Source: Paenibacillus cymbidii (GTDB taxonomy: Bacteria; Bacillota; Bacilli; Paenibacillales; NBRC-103111). Taken from it: a DNA stretch of 58,241 nucleotides. Position 1 is the stretch's first letter. Each line of letters begins with the position of its first letter. The position numbers and the translations under genes were made by a program. Location: positions 1 to 58,241 of the forward strand of contig NZ_SHLX01000045.1 in the NCBI RefSeq assembly GCF_004764705.1, in the 5' to 3' direction. Of this stretch, positions 23,027-31,182 are shown piece by piece. The notes under the pieces are model-generated. The model had not been told where the DNA came from and did no database searches. It worked only from the letters and a program-made list of their open reading frames with translations.

Positions 23027-24051
23027 ACGGGCACACCCTCCCGCTGGCCGGCGGCCGAGCCGGACTTGTAAATTTCGCGCACGATGTCGTCGGTGTTCGT
23101 CTCCACGATGCGGATATCCGCAATCGGCAGCGAAGCGGTGACGCGGCTCAGCACTTCGGAAATGCTCGTTTCCTCTGCGGGAACCCACACGCTGGCCGTC
23201 ACGTCGTTCTCGCGGCGCCACTCGACCGTCAGACCGGCCGTAAGCTCGGCCAGCCGCGGCGCTTCCACCGGCGACGTGAAGTGAAAAACGATTTCTTTTC
23301 CTTTGCCCCAGCGCGCTTTCAGCTCGTCGAGACCGCCGTCATATATAATTTGGCCGTCATCGAGCATAATAACTCTCGAACAAAGCGCTTCGATATCCTG
23401 CAAATCGTGTGTCGTCAGCAGAATGGTCGTTCCGTACTGCTTGTTCAGCGTCTTCAGAAACGAACGAATTTCCGTCTTGACCACAATATCGAGCCCGATC
23501 GTCGGTTCGTCGAGGAACAGAATCGCCGGGTTGTGCAGCAGCGACGCGGCAAGCTCGCAGCGCATGCGCTGGCCGAGGCTCAGCTTGCGCACCGGCCGGT
23601 TGAGCAGCTCCGCCAGCTGCAGCCGTTCGGTCAATTCGTCCAGACGGGCGCGGAATTCGGCTTCCGGCACGCGGTATACTTTGCGCAGCAGCTGGAACGA
23701 TTCGATGACGCCGATGTCCCACCACAGCTGGCTGCGCTGACCGAAAACGACACCGATGCCGCGCACGAACGCTTCGCGTTCCTTATAAGGTACATAGCCG
23801 CCGACAACCACTTTGCCCGAAGTCGGGACAAGAATGCCGGTCAGCATTTTGATCGTGGTCGATTTGCCGGCGCCGTTCTCGCCGATGTACCCGCAAATTT
23901 CACCTGTTGGGATTTGGAAGCTGATGTCGTTTACCGCGGTGACGGTGCGGTACTGCCGTTTGAATAAATCGCGCAACGCTCCGGAAAGCCCGGTACGGTT
24001 CACTTGTACGGCGTATTCCTTGCGCAAATTTTCTACATCGATGGCAAGCAC
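23023..24051 (-). CDS. ABC-2 exporter ATP-binding protein
   Basis: This 342-residue ATPase drives export through the two permeases encoded next. It shows Walker A GENGAGKST, a Q-loop at FGQRSQLWW, the signature LSLGQRMRCELAASLL, Walker B AILFLDEPTIGLD and the switch His in LTTHDLQDIEAL. Residues about 245-342 form a C-terminal accessory domain. GTG 24051 with GGGAGGG nine bases upstream is chosen. It is first in the operon, behind a palindrome at 24077-24094. Confidence 0.88.
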   Translation of the reverse strand: MLAIDVENLRKEYAVQVNRTGLSGALRDLFKRQYRTVTAVNDISFQIPTGEICGYIGENGAGKSTTIKMLTGILVPTSGKVVVGGYVPYKEREAFVRGIGVVFGQRSQLWWDIGVIESFQLLRKVYRVPEAEFRARLDELTERLQLAELLNRPVRKLSLGQRMRCELAASLLHNPAILFLDEPTIGLDIVVKTEIRSFLKTLNKQYGTTILLTTHDLQDIEALCSRVIMLDDGQIIYDGGLDELKARWGKGKEIVFHFTSPVEAPRLAELTAGLTVEWRRENDVTASVWVPAEETSISEVLSRVTASLPIADIRIVETNTDDIVREIYKSGSAAGQREGVPV

Positions 24052-24076
24052 GGGCGCTTTCCCTCCCCATATATGG

Positions 24077-24094
24077 AGTTTAGCTTGCTAAACT
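24077..24094. promoter_or_regulatory. operator-like palindrome upstream of the exporter operon
   Basis: AGTTTAGC-TT-GCTAAACT has perfect 8-bp arms and lies just before the ribosome site of the ATPase gene. A MarR- or TetR-type repressor site is possible, but no such regulator gene is adjacent. Confidence 0.45.
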
Positions 24095-24169
24095 CTCTCT
24101 GCTTAAGTCAAGCGGCATACGAAACTTTTGCTGCATACGTTTCGTCTAATTGTCTAGCGGACTCGATTA

Positions 24170-24199
24170 TTGTCCAATTTTGCGGCCAACATCTATAAT
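24170..24199 (+). promoter_or_regulatory. promoter of the LCP gene leader
   Basis: TTGTCC (24170-24175), 18 bases, TATAAT (24194-24199). Transcription would start near 24206, about 330 bases before the coding start. Confidence 0.65.
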
Positions 24200-24227
24200 A
24201 CCTCATGCTCATCCGTCCGCAAAATGA

Positions 24228-24532
24228 AAAAACCTACATCGAGGCCTTTCGAAGATGAGCGACCGCGTTCAGAGGTAGGTTTTATCGCCAAATAGAATTT
24301 GCCATTTCCGATTCATCCGGAACCTTATAAATTCTATTGTGGTAAAGCGGACACCGCCGCTGATTCAGCGGCTGCGGTTCAGGTTAACTACTCCTGAGTC
24401 GCCTTGTCGAAACGCAGGCAACAAGCGGCTGCATTCCTTTTCTGACGGCGAAAGTTTCCCGGGAAATATCGGTGCGGCTAGCACAGTCAAACACGAACAC
24501 GATTGGACTGATCCAGGGAAGGAGCAAGGCTC
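24228..24532 (+). other. long structured leader of the LCP gene
   Basis: Three hairpins lie in series. AAAACCTAC...GTAGGTTTT (about 24228-24283) is terminator-like on both strands. AATAGAATTT...AAATTCTATT (24291-24338) has an inner TTCCG/CGGAA stem. GCCGCTG-att-CAGCGGC (24356-24372) is followed by more potential pairing. I could not match it to the riboswitch or T-box consensus sequences I know. It could be an unassigned cis-regulatory RNA, or the first hairpin could belong to a separate short transcript. Confidence 0.45.
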
Positions 24533-25786
24533 GTGCGCAAAAAAATCATGTGGATTTCGTTATCTGTCCTCTTAGCGGTTTTTGGATTCGGCGGTTATTA
24601 TGCCTATTCCATTTACAATTCGATCAGCCATTTTCAGAAAAAACCGGGCGAATCGCTCTTCCCGTCCTTTACGCCGCAATTGACCGGCATGTCCTCGACG
24701 GAAACGCCCGCTCCTCCGCCCAAATGGGAAGGCAAGGAGCGCGTCAACGTGCTGCTGATGGGCGGCGACTCGCGCGGCCTGGCCAAAAACGAAGTGCCGC
24801 GCTCGGATACGCTGATGGTCGCTTCGATCGATCCGTCGACAAAAAAAGCGACCTTGATGTCGATTTTGCGCGATACGTATGTGAAAATTCCCGGCCACGG
24901 CGAAGACCGAATCAACGCCGCGATTACGATGGGCGGGCCCGATCTGGCGATGCGAACCGTCAGCAACTTGCTCGGCATCCCGATCCAGTATTACGTGTAC
25001 ACCGATTTCAAAGGGTTCATCGCGCTCGTTGACGCCGTTGGCGGCATCGATATCGACGTGGAGAAGGACATGAAGTACAGCGACAGCGAAGACGACCATA
25101 TTTACGACATCGATCTGAAAAAAGGGCTGCAGCACTTGAACGGCAACACCGCGCTGCAATACGTGCGTTTCCGACACGACGCCACAAGCGACTTCACGCG
25201 CACGGAGCGGCAGCGCAAGTTTCTCGCCGCGGTCGCCGACAAGCTGCAATCGACGACGTCCCTGCTCAAGCTGCCGAAAATCCTGCAAAGCATCGACCCG
25301 TACGTCGAAACGAACTTGTCCGTGATGGATATGCTCAAGCTCGGCTCGCTGGCGATGGACGCCAAAACGAGCGGCATGGCCAGCGCGCAAATTCCGCCGA
25401 CCAATATGCTGAAGGAAATGAACGTCGGCGGCGCATCGGTGCTCGGAGCCGATCCCGACGATCTGAAGCAATACGTTGCCGACCTGTTCGCAGGCACGTC
25501 CGACGACAGCAGCGATGCCTCGACGGCCGATAACGGCGCCGGAACCAACAACACGACCGGCACGTATGGCCCGTACGGCACCTCCGGCTACGGTTCGCCG
25601 GGCGCCAGCTATACGCCGACGCCAACGCCGCGGCCGACGACGAAACCTTCGGCGACCAAGGCGCCGGTTGCGACGAAGAAGCCCACGCCGAAGCCGCTGC
25701 AGACGCCGAAGTCGCCGACGGAGTCGACTTACCGGCTGGGCGCCATGGGCTTGCCCGGCGGCCAAACGGCGCCGGCGCTGCAGTAG
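24533..25786 (+). CDS. LytR-CpsA-Psr (LCP) family protein
   Basis: This 417-residue, membrane-anchored enzyme of the LCP family transfers undecaprenyl-linked glycopolymers (such as teichoic acids) to peptidoglycan. It has one N-terminal transmembrane segment (about 7-27). The LCP domain spans about 63-215, with RVNVLLMGGDSRG, RSDTLMVASIDP, LMSILRDTYVKIPGHGEDRINAAITMGG, FIALVDAVGGIDIDV and YVRFRHDATSDFTRTERQRKFL; the conserved Arg and Asp residues are present. A low-complexity tail rich in Thr, Pro and Lys (about 325-400) may interact with the wall. GTG start with GAAGGAG upstream. A 330-base leader precedes it. Confidence 0.92.
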   Translation: MRKKIMWISLSVLLAVFGFGGYYAYSIYNSISHFQKKPGESLFPSFTPQLTGMSSTETPAPPPKWEGKERVNVLLMGGDSRGLAKNEVPRSDTLMVASIDPSTKKATLMSILRDTYVKIPGHGEDRINAAITMGGPDLAMRTVSNLLGIPIQYYVYTDFKGFIALVDAVGGIDIDVEKDMKYSDSEDDHIYDIDLKKGLQHLNGNTALQYVRFRHDATSDFTRTERQRKFLAAVADKLQSTTSLLKLPKILQSIDPYVETNLSVMDMLKLGSLAMDAKTSGMASAQIPPTNMLKEMNVGGASVLGADPDDLKQYVADLFAGTSDDSSDASTADNGAGTNNTTGTYGPYGTSGYGSPGASYTPTPTPRPTTKPSATKAPVATKKPTPKPLQTPKSPTESTYRLGAMGLPGGQTAPALQ

Positions 25787-25801
25787 CCGGCCGGTTTGCG
25801 A

Positions 25802-25834
25802 AACCGTTCCCCCGTTGCGGGGGACGGTTTTTTT
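25802..25834 (+). terminator. intrinsic terminator after the LCP gene
   Basis: AACCGTtCCCCC-gttgc-GGGGGaCGGTT followed by TTTTTT. Confidence 0.92.
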
Positions 25835-25836
25835 GG

Positions 25837-25866
25837 TTGCCCGATTTTCGATAAGTTTGCTATAGT
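25837..25866 (+). promoter_or_regulatory. hemL promoter
   Basis: TTGCCC (25837-25842), 18-base spacer, TATAGT (25861-25866), about 35 bases before the chosen start codon. Confidence 0.6.
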
Positions 25867-25900
25867 TATGGCAGCCATCACGAAGAAAAGAGGTTCCCCA

Positions 25901-27232
25901 TTGAAACCACGCATGCGATCCGAAAGATTGTACGATGAAGCGCAACGCCATATCGTCGGCGGCGTCAACAGCCCGTCGCGCTCGTTCAAGAGCGTCGGCG
26001 GCGGCGCGCCGGTGTTCATGAAGCGCGGCGCCGGCGCTTATTTCTGGGATGCAGACGACAATCGCTACATCGACTACCTCGCCGCTTACGGACCGATTAT
26101 CCTCGGCCACGCCCACCCGGACGTAACCGAAGCGATCGTGCGCGCCGCGCAGAACGGCGCGTTGTACGGCACGCCGACGGAGCTGGAAATTACGTTCGCG
26201 CGCATGCTCAAGACGGCGATTCCGTCGCTGGACAAGGTGCGGTTCGTCAATTCCGGCACCGAGGCCGTCATGACGACGATCCGCGTCGCCCGCGCCTACA
26301 CCGGCCGCAGCAAAATCATCAAATTTGCCGGCTGCTACCACGGCCATTCCGACCTGGTGCTCGTCGCCGCCGGCTCCGGCCCGTCGACGCTCGGCATCCC
26401 CGACAGCGCCGGCGTGCCGGCCAGCATCGCCGGCGAAGTCATCACCGTGCCGTTCGGCGATATCGACGCCCTCGCCGCGGCGCTGGCCCGCTGGGGCGCG
26501 GAAACGGCAGCGGTCATGATCGAGCCGATCGTCGGCAACTTCGGCATGGTGATGCCGCCGCCCGGCTATCTGGCCGAGCTGTGCCGGATAACGCGGGAAT
26601 ACGGTGCGCTCGTCATTTATGACGAGGTCATCACCGCGTTCCGCTTCCATTACGGCGCGGCCCAGACTTACGCCGGGCTCATCGCCAGCGAGGAAGAACG
26701 CCGCGCGATCGAACCCGACCTGACCGCGCTCGGCAAAATTATCGGCGGCGGTTTGCCGATTGGCGCCTACGGCGGGCGCAAAGACATCATGGCGCAGGTG
26801 GCGCCGCTTGGCCCGGCTTACCAGGCCGGTACGATGGCGGGCAACCCCGCCTCGATATCGGCCGGCATCGCCTGCCTGCAAGCGCTGGCCGCGCCGGGCC
26901 TTTACGCGCGGATGGACGCGCTCGCCGCCCGGCTGACCGGCGGTTTAACCGCAGCGGCGGACAAGCACGGCGTGCCGCTTGTCGTGAACCGCATCGGCGG
27001 CGCCTTCTCCACCCACTTCTGCGATCATCCGGTGCACAATTACGACGACGCCGGCCGAACCGACGGCGAAGCGTTCGCCCGCTTCTTCCGGCTTATGCTC
27101 GAGCAAGGCATCTGCCTCGCCCCGTCGAAATACGAGGCGTGGTTCCTGACCGCGGCGCATACGGAAGCGGACATCGAAGCAACGATCGCCGCGGCGGAAC
27201 ACGCGTTTGCGACTATGGGCCGCGGCAAGTAG
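25901..27232 (+). CDS. hemL: glutamate-1-semialdehyde 2,1-aminomutase
   Basis: This PLP enzyme of about 443 residues converts glutamate-1-semialdehyde to 5-aminolevulinate, the tetrapyrrole precursor. Diagnostic stretches are SERLYDEAQRHIVGGVNSPSRSFKSVGGGAPVF, RFVNSGTEAVMTTIRVARAYTGR, CYHGHSDLVLVAAGSGPSTLG, VIYDEVITAFRFHYGA and the PLP Lys279 in LGKIIGGGLPIGAYGGRKDIM. TTG 25901 with AGAGG seven bases upstream is the likely start; ATG 25913 is the alternative. It stands alone with its own promoter. Bacillales often have two paralogues (HemL and GsaB), and which one this is cannot be told here. Confidence 0.9.
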   Translation: MKPRMRSERLYDEAQRHIVGGVNSPSRSFKSVGGGAPVFMKRGAGAYFWDADDNRYIDYLAAYGPIILGHAHPDVTEAIVRAAQNGALYGTPTELEITFARMLKTAIPSLDKVRFVNSGTEAVMTTIRVARAYTGRSKIIKFAGCYHGHSDLVLVAAGSGPSTLGIPDSAGVPASIAGEVITVPFGDIDALAAALARWGAETAAVMIEPIVGNFGMVMPPPGYLAELCRITREYGALVIYDEVITAFRFHYGAAQTYAGLIASEEERRAIEPDLTALGKIIGGGLPIGAYGGRKDIMAQVAPLGPAYQAGTMAGNPASISAGIACLQALAAPGLYARMDALAARLTGGLTAAADKHGVPLVVNRIGGAFSTHFCDHPVHNYDDAGRTDGEAFARFFRLMLEQGICLAPSKYEAWFLTAAHTEADIEATIAAAEHAFATMGRGK

Positions 27233-27264
27233 GCTCACAGGCGGCTTACTCAGTCGAGTCACAT

Positions 27265-27453
27265 CGAATAACAGGAAAACCCCCTGTTATTTCGCGACAA
27301 ATTCGTCCATTTGCCAAAATAAAAGGAAAACCTCCCGTTATTTTGCCGCGTTTGCCCGGATTTCGGGCAAATGGCGAAAATTAACGGGAGGTTTTCCCGC
27401 TATTTCTCATTTTCCTGCAAAAAACGGAAAAATAACGGGAGGTTTTCCCGTTA
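27265..27453. repeat. intergenic hairpin array D (two forward, two reverse, GGGAGG core)
   Basis: Four hairpins at about 27265-27294, 27315-27347, 27374-27407 and 27427-27453 share AATAAC...GTTATT flanks but have a different core (ACAGG/CCTGT, CGGGAGGTTTTCCCG). The first two have GGAAAA loops on + and the last two GGTTTT. The array lies between convergent hemL and the sialidase-like gene, separate from the canonical terminator at 27493-27553. A 12-bp unit (CCTGCCGCCAAG) is repeated right after it. Confidence 0.75.
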
Positions 27454-27492
27454 AGCCTGCCGCCAAGCCTGCCGCCAAGCCTGTCGAGCACG

Positions 27493-27553
27493 AAAAAAAA
27501 TCGCCTCCAAGCCGATGCTCGATCCGAAGATCGAGCTCGTACTTGAAGGCGAT
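27493..27553 (-). terminator. intrinsic terminator of the sialidase-like operon
   Basis: On the minus strand, ATCGCCTTCAAG pairs with CTTGGAGGCGAT around a self-complementary GATC-rich middle, followed by eight T. Confidence 0.88.
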
Positions 27554-27585
27554 CTGCACATCAGTGTGTCGGCAGCTCGGCCAGC

Positions 27586-28557
27586 TCAACAAGTAAACCG
27601 GCGATAAACGATGCGCTGCCGGTTCCAGGTGTAGGTCACGTGCACACCGCTGCCGCTCGCGACGATCGCCGGGTACGAAAACTCGCCGGCTTCGTCCGCT
27701 TCGAGCACGTGCAGCCGCTCCCAACCGGCGCCGTTGTCGCGCGACACGTCAATGACGAGTGGCGTGCGCGGCCCCCAGTCGGCCGCTACCGGGTTGTAGG
27801 CGAGCAACAGCCGGCCGTCGTCCAGCCGCACGAGATCGATGCCGCTGTTGTTGTTCGGCAACGCCGTTGCGTAAGCGGTTCCCCAGGTGAGGCCGCCATC
27901 GTGCGAGTCGCTGCGGAAGATGCTCCCTTCCGTGCTGCGCAGCAGCATATGCACGTTGCCCGGCGCCGATTCCCACAACGTCGGCTGGATCACGCCCCTG
28001 CGCTGCAGCTGCTTGCGGTGCAAAGGCACTCTTGCGCTTTTCGCCCAGGTGACGCCGCCATCGCGCGAGCGGTCGACGAACGCGTCCCAATTTCCCCGCT
28101 CGATCGAAGCCGGCGCCAGCAGCGTGCCGTCCGCGCCGACGATCGGCTTGTTTTTCACCGGCCCTCTGCCGCCGGAATCGTCGCCCTCCACCAGCTGCCG
28201 GGCAGCAGACCACGTATGGCCGCCATCCTCGGAAACAACGACCATCGAGATCCAATCGGGAATGTCCCATCCCGTTTTGTAAACGAGCACGATGCCGCCG
28301 TCCTGACGTCCGAACAGCACCGGATTAAAATGCGGCAAATGCTGCTCCCCCGTCACATTGACCGGCTTACTCCAACCGCCGTCCTTGCGAATCGCGCACC
28401 AGATCGCCACATCCCCGGCCCCCTCCTCCGTGCCGCCGAACCAGGCGGCAAGCACGCTGCCGTCCGGGAGCGGGAGCACGGTCGAGGCATGGCAGCTGGC
28501 AAACGGCCGCTCGTCGCCGAAGATGAATTCATAACGTGGCGGTACCATGACGGTCAT
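27586..28557 (-). CDS. sialidase/BNR-repeat family glycosidase-like protein
   Basis: This 323-residue protein has a six-bladed sialidase-like propeller. Asp-box-type repeats (S-x-D-G-G-x-T-W) are seen as VSEDGGHTWSAARQL, RSRDGGVTWAKSARV and RSDSHDGGLTWGTA. SCHASTVLPLPDGSVLAAWFGGTEEG is the opening Arg/Asp-region strand set. There is no signal peptide, so it acts in the cytoplasm, perhaps on imported oligosaccharides. Related proteins include exo-sialidases and rhamnogalacturonan-associated hydrolases; the true substrate is unknown. It starts four bases after the binding-protein stop and is the last gene of the ABC operon. Confidence 0.75.
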   Translation of the reverse strand: MTVMVPPRYEFIFGDERPFASCHASTVLPLPDGSVLAAWFGGTEEGAGDVAIWCAIRKDGGWSKPVNVTGEQHLPHFNPVLFGRQDGGIVLVYKTGWDIPDWISMVVVSEDGGHTWSAARQLVEGDDSGGRGPVKNKPIVGADGTLLAPASIERGNWDAFVDRSRDGGVTWAKSARVPLHRKQLQRRGVIQPTLWESAPGNVHMLLRSTEGSIFRSDSHDGGLTWGTAYATALPNNNSGIDLVRLDDGRLLLAYNPVAADWGPRTPLVIDVSRDNGAGWERLHVLEADEAGEFSYPAIVASGSGVHVTYTWNRQRIVYRRFTC

Positions 28558-28561
28558 CGTC

Positions 28562-30163
28562 TCACTTCCCTACGCGCGCCAACGCCGTATTGTAGATCGT
28601 TTCAATGTCGAGCGCGCCATTGTCGATCAACTGCTGCGAAAACTTCGCAAAGTCGTCGAGCGGTCTGACGCCCATAATAAATTTGTCCAGCTCCTGATCG
28701 ACAATCGTATCCACTTTGGACTGCAGCGCTTTTAATTTATCCGTTTCTTCCTTCGTAAAGCTCGGCTGCAGCGGATTGACGAATTGCCCCGCGTCCTTGG
28801 CGAACAAATCGCTCCAGGTGACGAGATCGCCAGGCGACAGCGCCACCATCGGATGCTCGTCGACATACAGTGCGAACCCGAGCGCGCCGGTTCCGAGCGC
28901 CGATTGCATCGCCCGCAGCGGATCCTGCTTGTCTTTGAACTGATCGATGACGCTTTGCTTCACCTTCGGCTGGCCGTTTTCCATCGTGTAATGCTCGCCG
29001 AGCACGCCATAACTCGTCGCGTAAACGCCTTCGTCGCTGTACATCCAATCGAGCAGCTTGACGGCGGCGATCGGGTCGCTCACTTTGGAGCTGATCGCGT
29101 ACATATCCCACCAATGCAAGTCATACTCCAGGCCGCGTTTTTGCCCTTTTGCATTTTTCAGCAGCGGAATTTGCTCGAACTTCGCTTCCGGCTCTTTCAC
29201 TTGCAGCGCCTTATTGAAATTGACCGCAAACTGGTTGTTGTCGAGGTAGAAGAACGAGCGGCCCGAGCTTAGCTTCTCCTGCCACGTTTGCGCCGTATTG
29301 ACCGCATAATCCGGGTCCAGCAGCTTCTCCTTGTACAATTTATTCAAATATTCCAGCGGCGCTTTATATTCCGGATGCGCGGGACCGTACAAATATTTGC
29401 CCGCTTCCGGCTCGAAATAAATTTTGTTGCCGGAACCGAAGTTGAAGGCCACGTATTTCATGAAATAGGTGACGCCGAGCCGGAACGTGATCGGGCTGCT
29501 GTTCGGGTAGGCGGCCTTCATCTTTTTCAACACCTCGTACAGCTCGTCGTACGTCGTCGGCACCGGCACATTGAGCTTCTGCAAAATATCCGTGCGAATC
29601 ATCGGCTCGTACCCGTTGCGAAGGCCCCACTTGCGCATTTGCGGGAAACCGTACAGCTTGCCGTCGATCATCAGCTTTTTGATTTCCGGCGTGGCGTCCA
29701 TCAGTTTTTTGAAATTGGGCATGTAGGCCAAATAATCGCTGATCGGCAGAAACGCGCCCGTTCTGGCATACTGATCGAGATCGGAACGGCCCAGGTACAT
29801 AATGTCCGGGATATTGTTCGTGGCGAGCAGCGTTTTTTTCTTTTCGTCGTAACTGCCGGGGACCGGCTCGAGATTTACTTTAATATTCGTTTTTCGGAAA
29901 ATCTCCTGAATCGCCGGCGCATCGACAATAAGCGGCTGCGATGCGTTCTCGGGCAACACTACCCTGAATGTCACCGGTTTGTCGACCAGCTTGCCGGAAG
30001 CGCCCGGGCTTGCTGCCGGCGCCGCCGAAGCGGCGGAAGAAGATGCCGGCGGCGAAACCGACGGGGTGGATGTTGTCGTTGTCGAACCGGAGCTGCAGCC
30101 AATCGCCGCAACCGCCATCATCATGCTAAGCGCTCCGGTTGCCCATACCTTTCCTCTTGCCAT
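28562..30163 (-). CDS. carbohydrate ABC importer binding lipoprotein (LplA/YtcQ-like)
   Basis: This 533-residue extracellular solute-binding protein of family 1 captures oligosaccharides. The lipobox is AAIGC (about residue 23), followed by a Ser/Thr/Ala linker to about 50. Large-type motifs are FRVVLPENASQPLIVDAPAIQEIFRKTNIKVNLEPV and TLLATNNIPDIMYLGRSDLDQYARTGAFLPI. The long C-terminal half is typical of LplA/YtcQ proteins in Paenibacillaceae. ATG 30163 has GGAGG nine bases upstream. It works with the two permeases encoded upstream; the ATPase is probably a shared MsmX-type protein elsewhere. Confidence 0.88.
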   Translation of the reverse strand: MARGKVWATGALSMMMAVAAIGCSSGSTTTTSTPSVSPPASSSAASAAPAASPGASGKLVDKPVTFRVVLPENASQPLIVDAPAIQEIFRKTNIKVNLEPVPGSYDEKKKTLLATNNIPDIMYLGRSDLDQYARTGAFLPISDYLAYMPNFKKLMDATPEIKKLMIDGKLYGFPQMRKWGLRNGYEPMIRTDILQKLNVPVPTTYDELYEVLKKMKAAYPNSSPITFRLGVTYFMKYVAFNFGSGNKIYFEPEAGKYLYGPAHPEYKAPLEYLNKLYKEKLLDPDYAVNTAQTWQEKLSSGRSFFYLDNNQFAVNFNKALQVKEPEAKFEQIPLLKNAKGQKRGLEYDLHWWDMYAISSKVSDPIAAVKLLDWMYSDEGVYATSYGVLGEHYTMENGQPKVKQSVIDQFKDKQDPLRAMQSALGTGALGFALYVDEHPMVALSPGDLVTWSDLFAKDAGQFVNPLQPSFTKEETDKLKALQSKVDTIVDQELDKFIMGVRPLDDFAKFSQQLIDNGALDIETIYNTALARVGK

Positions 30164-30278
30164 GCTACATGACCTCCACTTGTGGAATTGGTGAATGAAA
30201 CGTATAGGATCGACCTGACGCCCGCCCTTGTCTGCCGCTTCCCTCCCCCGGATCATTGGCGGGCCCGTCAAAGCCGCT

Positions 30279-31169
30279 TCACCCTTTCAGCGAACCTACC
30301 AGCGAACCTTTGATAAAATATTTTTGAATAAACGGATAAACGGTGACTATCGGCAATATCGTCGCGATGATGACGCCGAATTTGACATTCGACGCCGTGA
30401 CCAGAAAGCTTTTGGACGACGACGTTCCGCCCATCGCTTCCGCCTGCGTGGCCATTTCGCCGGAAATGACGATGTTGCGCATCAGCAGCTGCACCGGGTA
30501 TTTGCTCTTCTCGTTCAAATAAATCAGCGACGGAAAGAAGCTGTTCCAATGCCATACCGCATAAAACATCGTCATCGTCGCCAGCACCGGCAACGACAGC
30601 GGCAGCACCAGCCTGACGAACACGGTCATATCGTTCGCACCATCCATCATGGCCGACTCGTGAATTTCCTCGGGAATTCCCTGAAAGAACGTGCGCATGA
30701 TAATCATGTACCAGACATTGATCGCCGGCGGAATGAGGATCGCCCAGAACGTATCGACCATGCCAAGCGAATGGACGACCAGGTAGGACGGGATCATGCC
30801 TCCGCCGAAAAACATCGTAAAAAGAATGATAAAAGATAAGGTCGAACGCCCGTACAACCTCCTCCGCGAGAGCGGATAAGCGCACAGCGCAGTCATCGCG
30901 ACATTGACCAGCGTGCCGAACGCCGTGTAGAACAACGTATTGCCGTAAGCGCGCATCAGCGACGGATCGGCAAAGATGATTTTATACGTTTCGAAGTTGA
31001 TCCCGATCGGCAGCCACCTGACATCGCCCCGCGCCACGTACAACCCGTCGCTGAGCGAAATAATCGCCATATAATAGAGCGGATAAATCACCACAAGCAT
31101 GAGCCCGCACATGACGAGCACATTCCCCGCATCGAACAGACGCGCTCCCCAACCGCGATTTTGTTCCAC
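30279..31169 (-). CDS. carbohydrate ABC importer permease (YtcP/MsmG type)
   Basis: This 296-residue membrane protein with about six transmembrane helices has the EAA loop ESAMMDGANDMTVFVRLVLPLSLPVLATMTMFYAVWHWNSFF and the family ending QKYFIKGSLVGSLKG. It starts at GTG 31169 with AAAGGGGGA upstream, 13 bases after the partner permease. Confidence 0.88.
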   Translation of the reverse strand: MEQNRGWGARLFDAGNVLVMCGLMLVVIYPLYYMAIISLSDGLYVARGDVRWLPIGINFETYKIIFADPSLMRAYGNTLFYTAFGTLVNVAMTALCAYPLSRRRLYGRSTLSFIILFTMFFGGGMIPSYLVVHSLGMVDTFWAILIPPAINVWYMIIMRTFFQGIPEEIHESAMMDGANDMTVFVRLVLPLSLPVLATMTMFYAVWHWNSFFPSLIYLNEKSKYPVQLLMRNIVISGEMATQAEAMGGTSSSKSFLVTASNVKFGVIIATILPIVTVYPFIQKYFIKGSLVGSLKG

Positions 31170-31182
31170 GGCCAGTCCCCCT

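Noticed and set aside
24200..24532. Known riboswitch (c-di-AMP, SAM, TPP, FMN, cobalamin, c-di-GMP) or T-box
   Set aside because: None of the conserved sequence blocks I know from these classes could be found; only hairpins are visible.
27265..27453. CRISPR-like array
   Set aside because: The hairpins are only partly alike, reverse orientation midway, have irregular spacing and no conserved repeat/spacer alternation, and no cas gene is present. The same holds for the other arrays.
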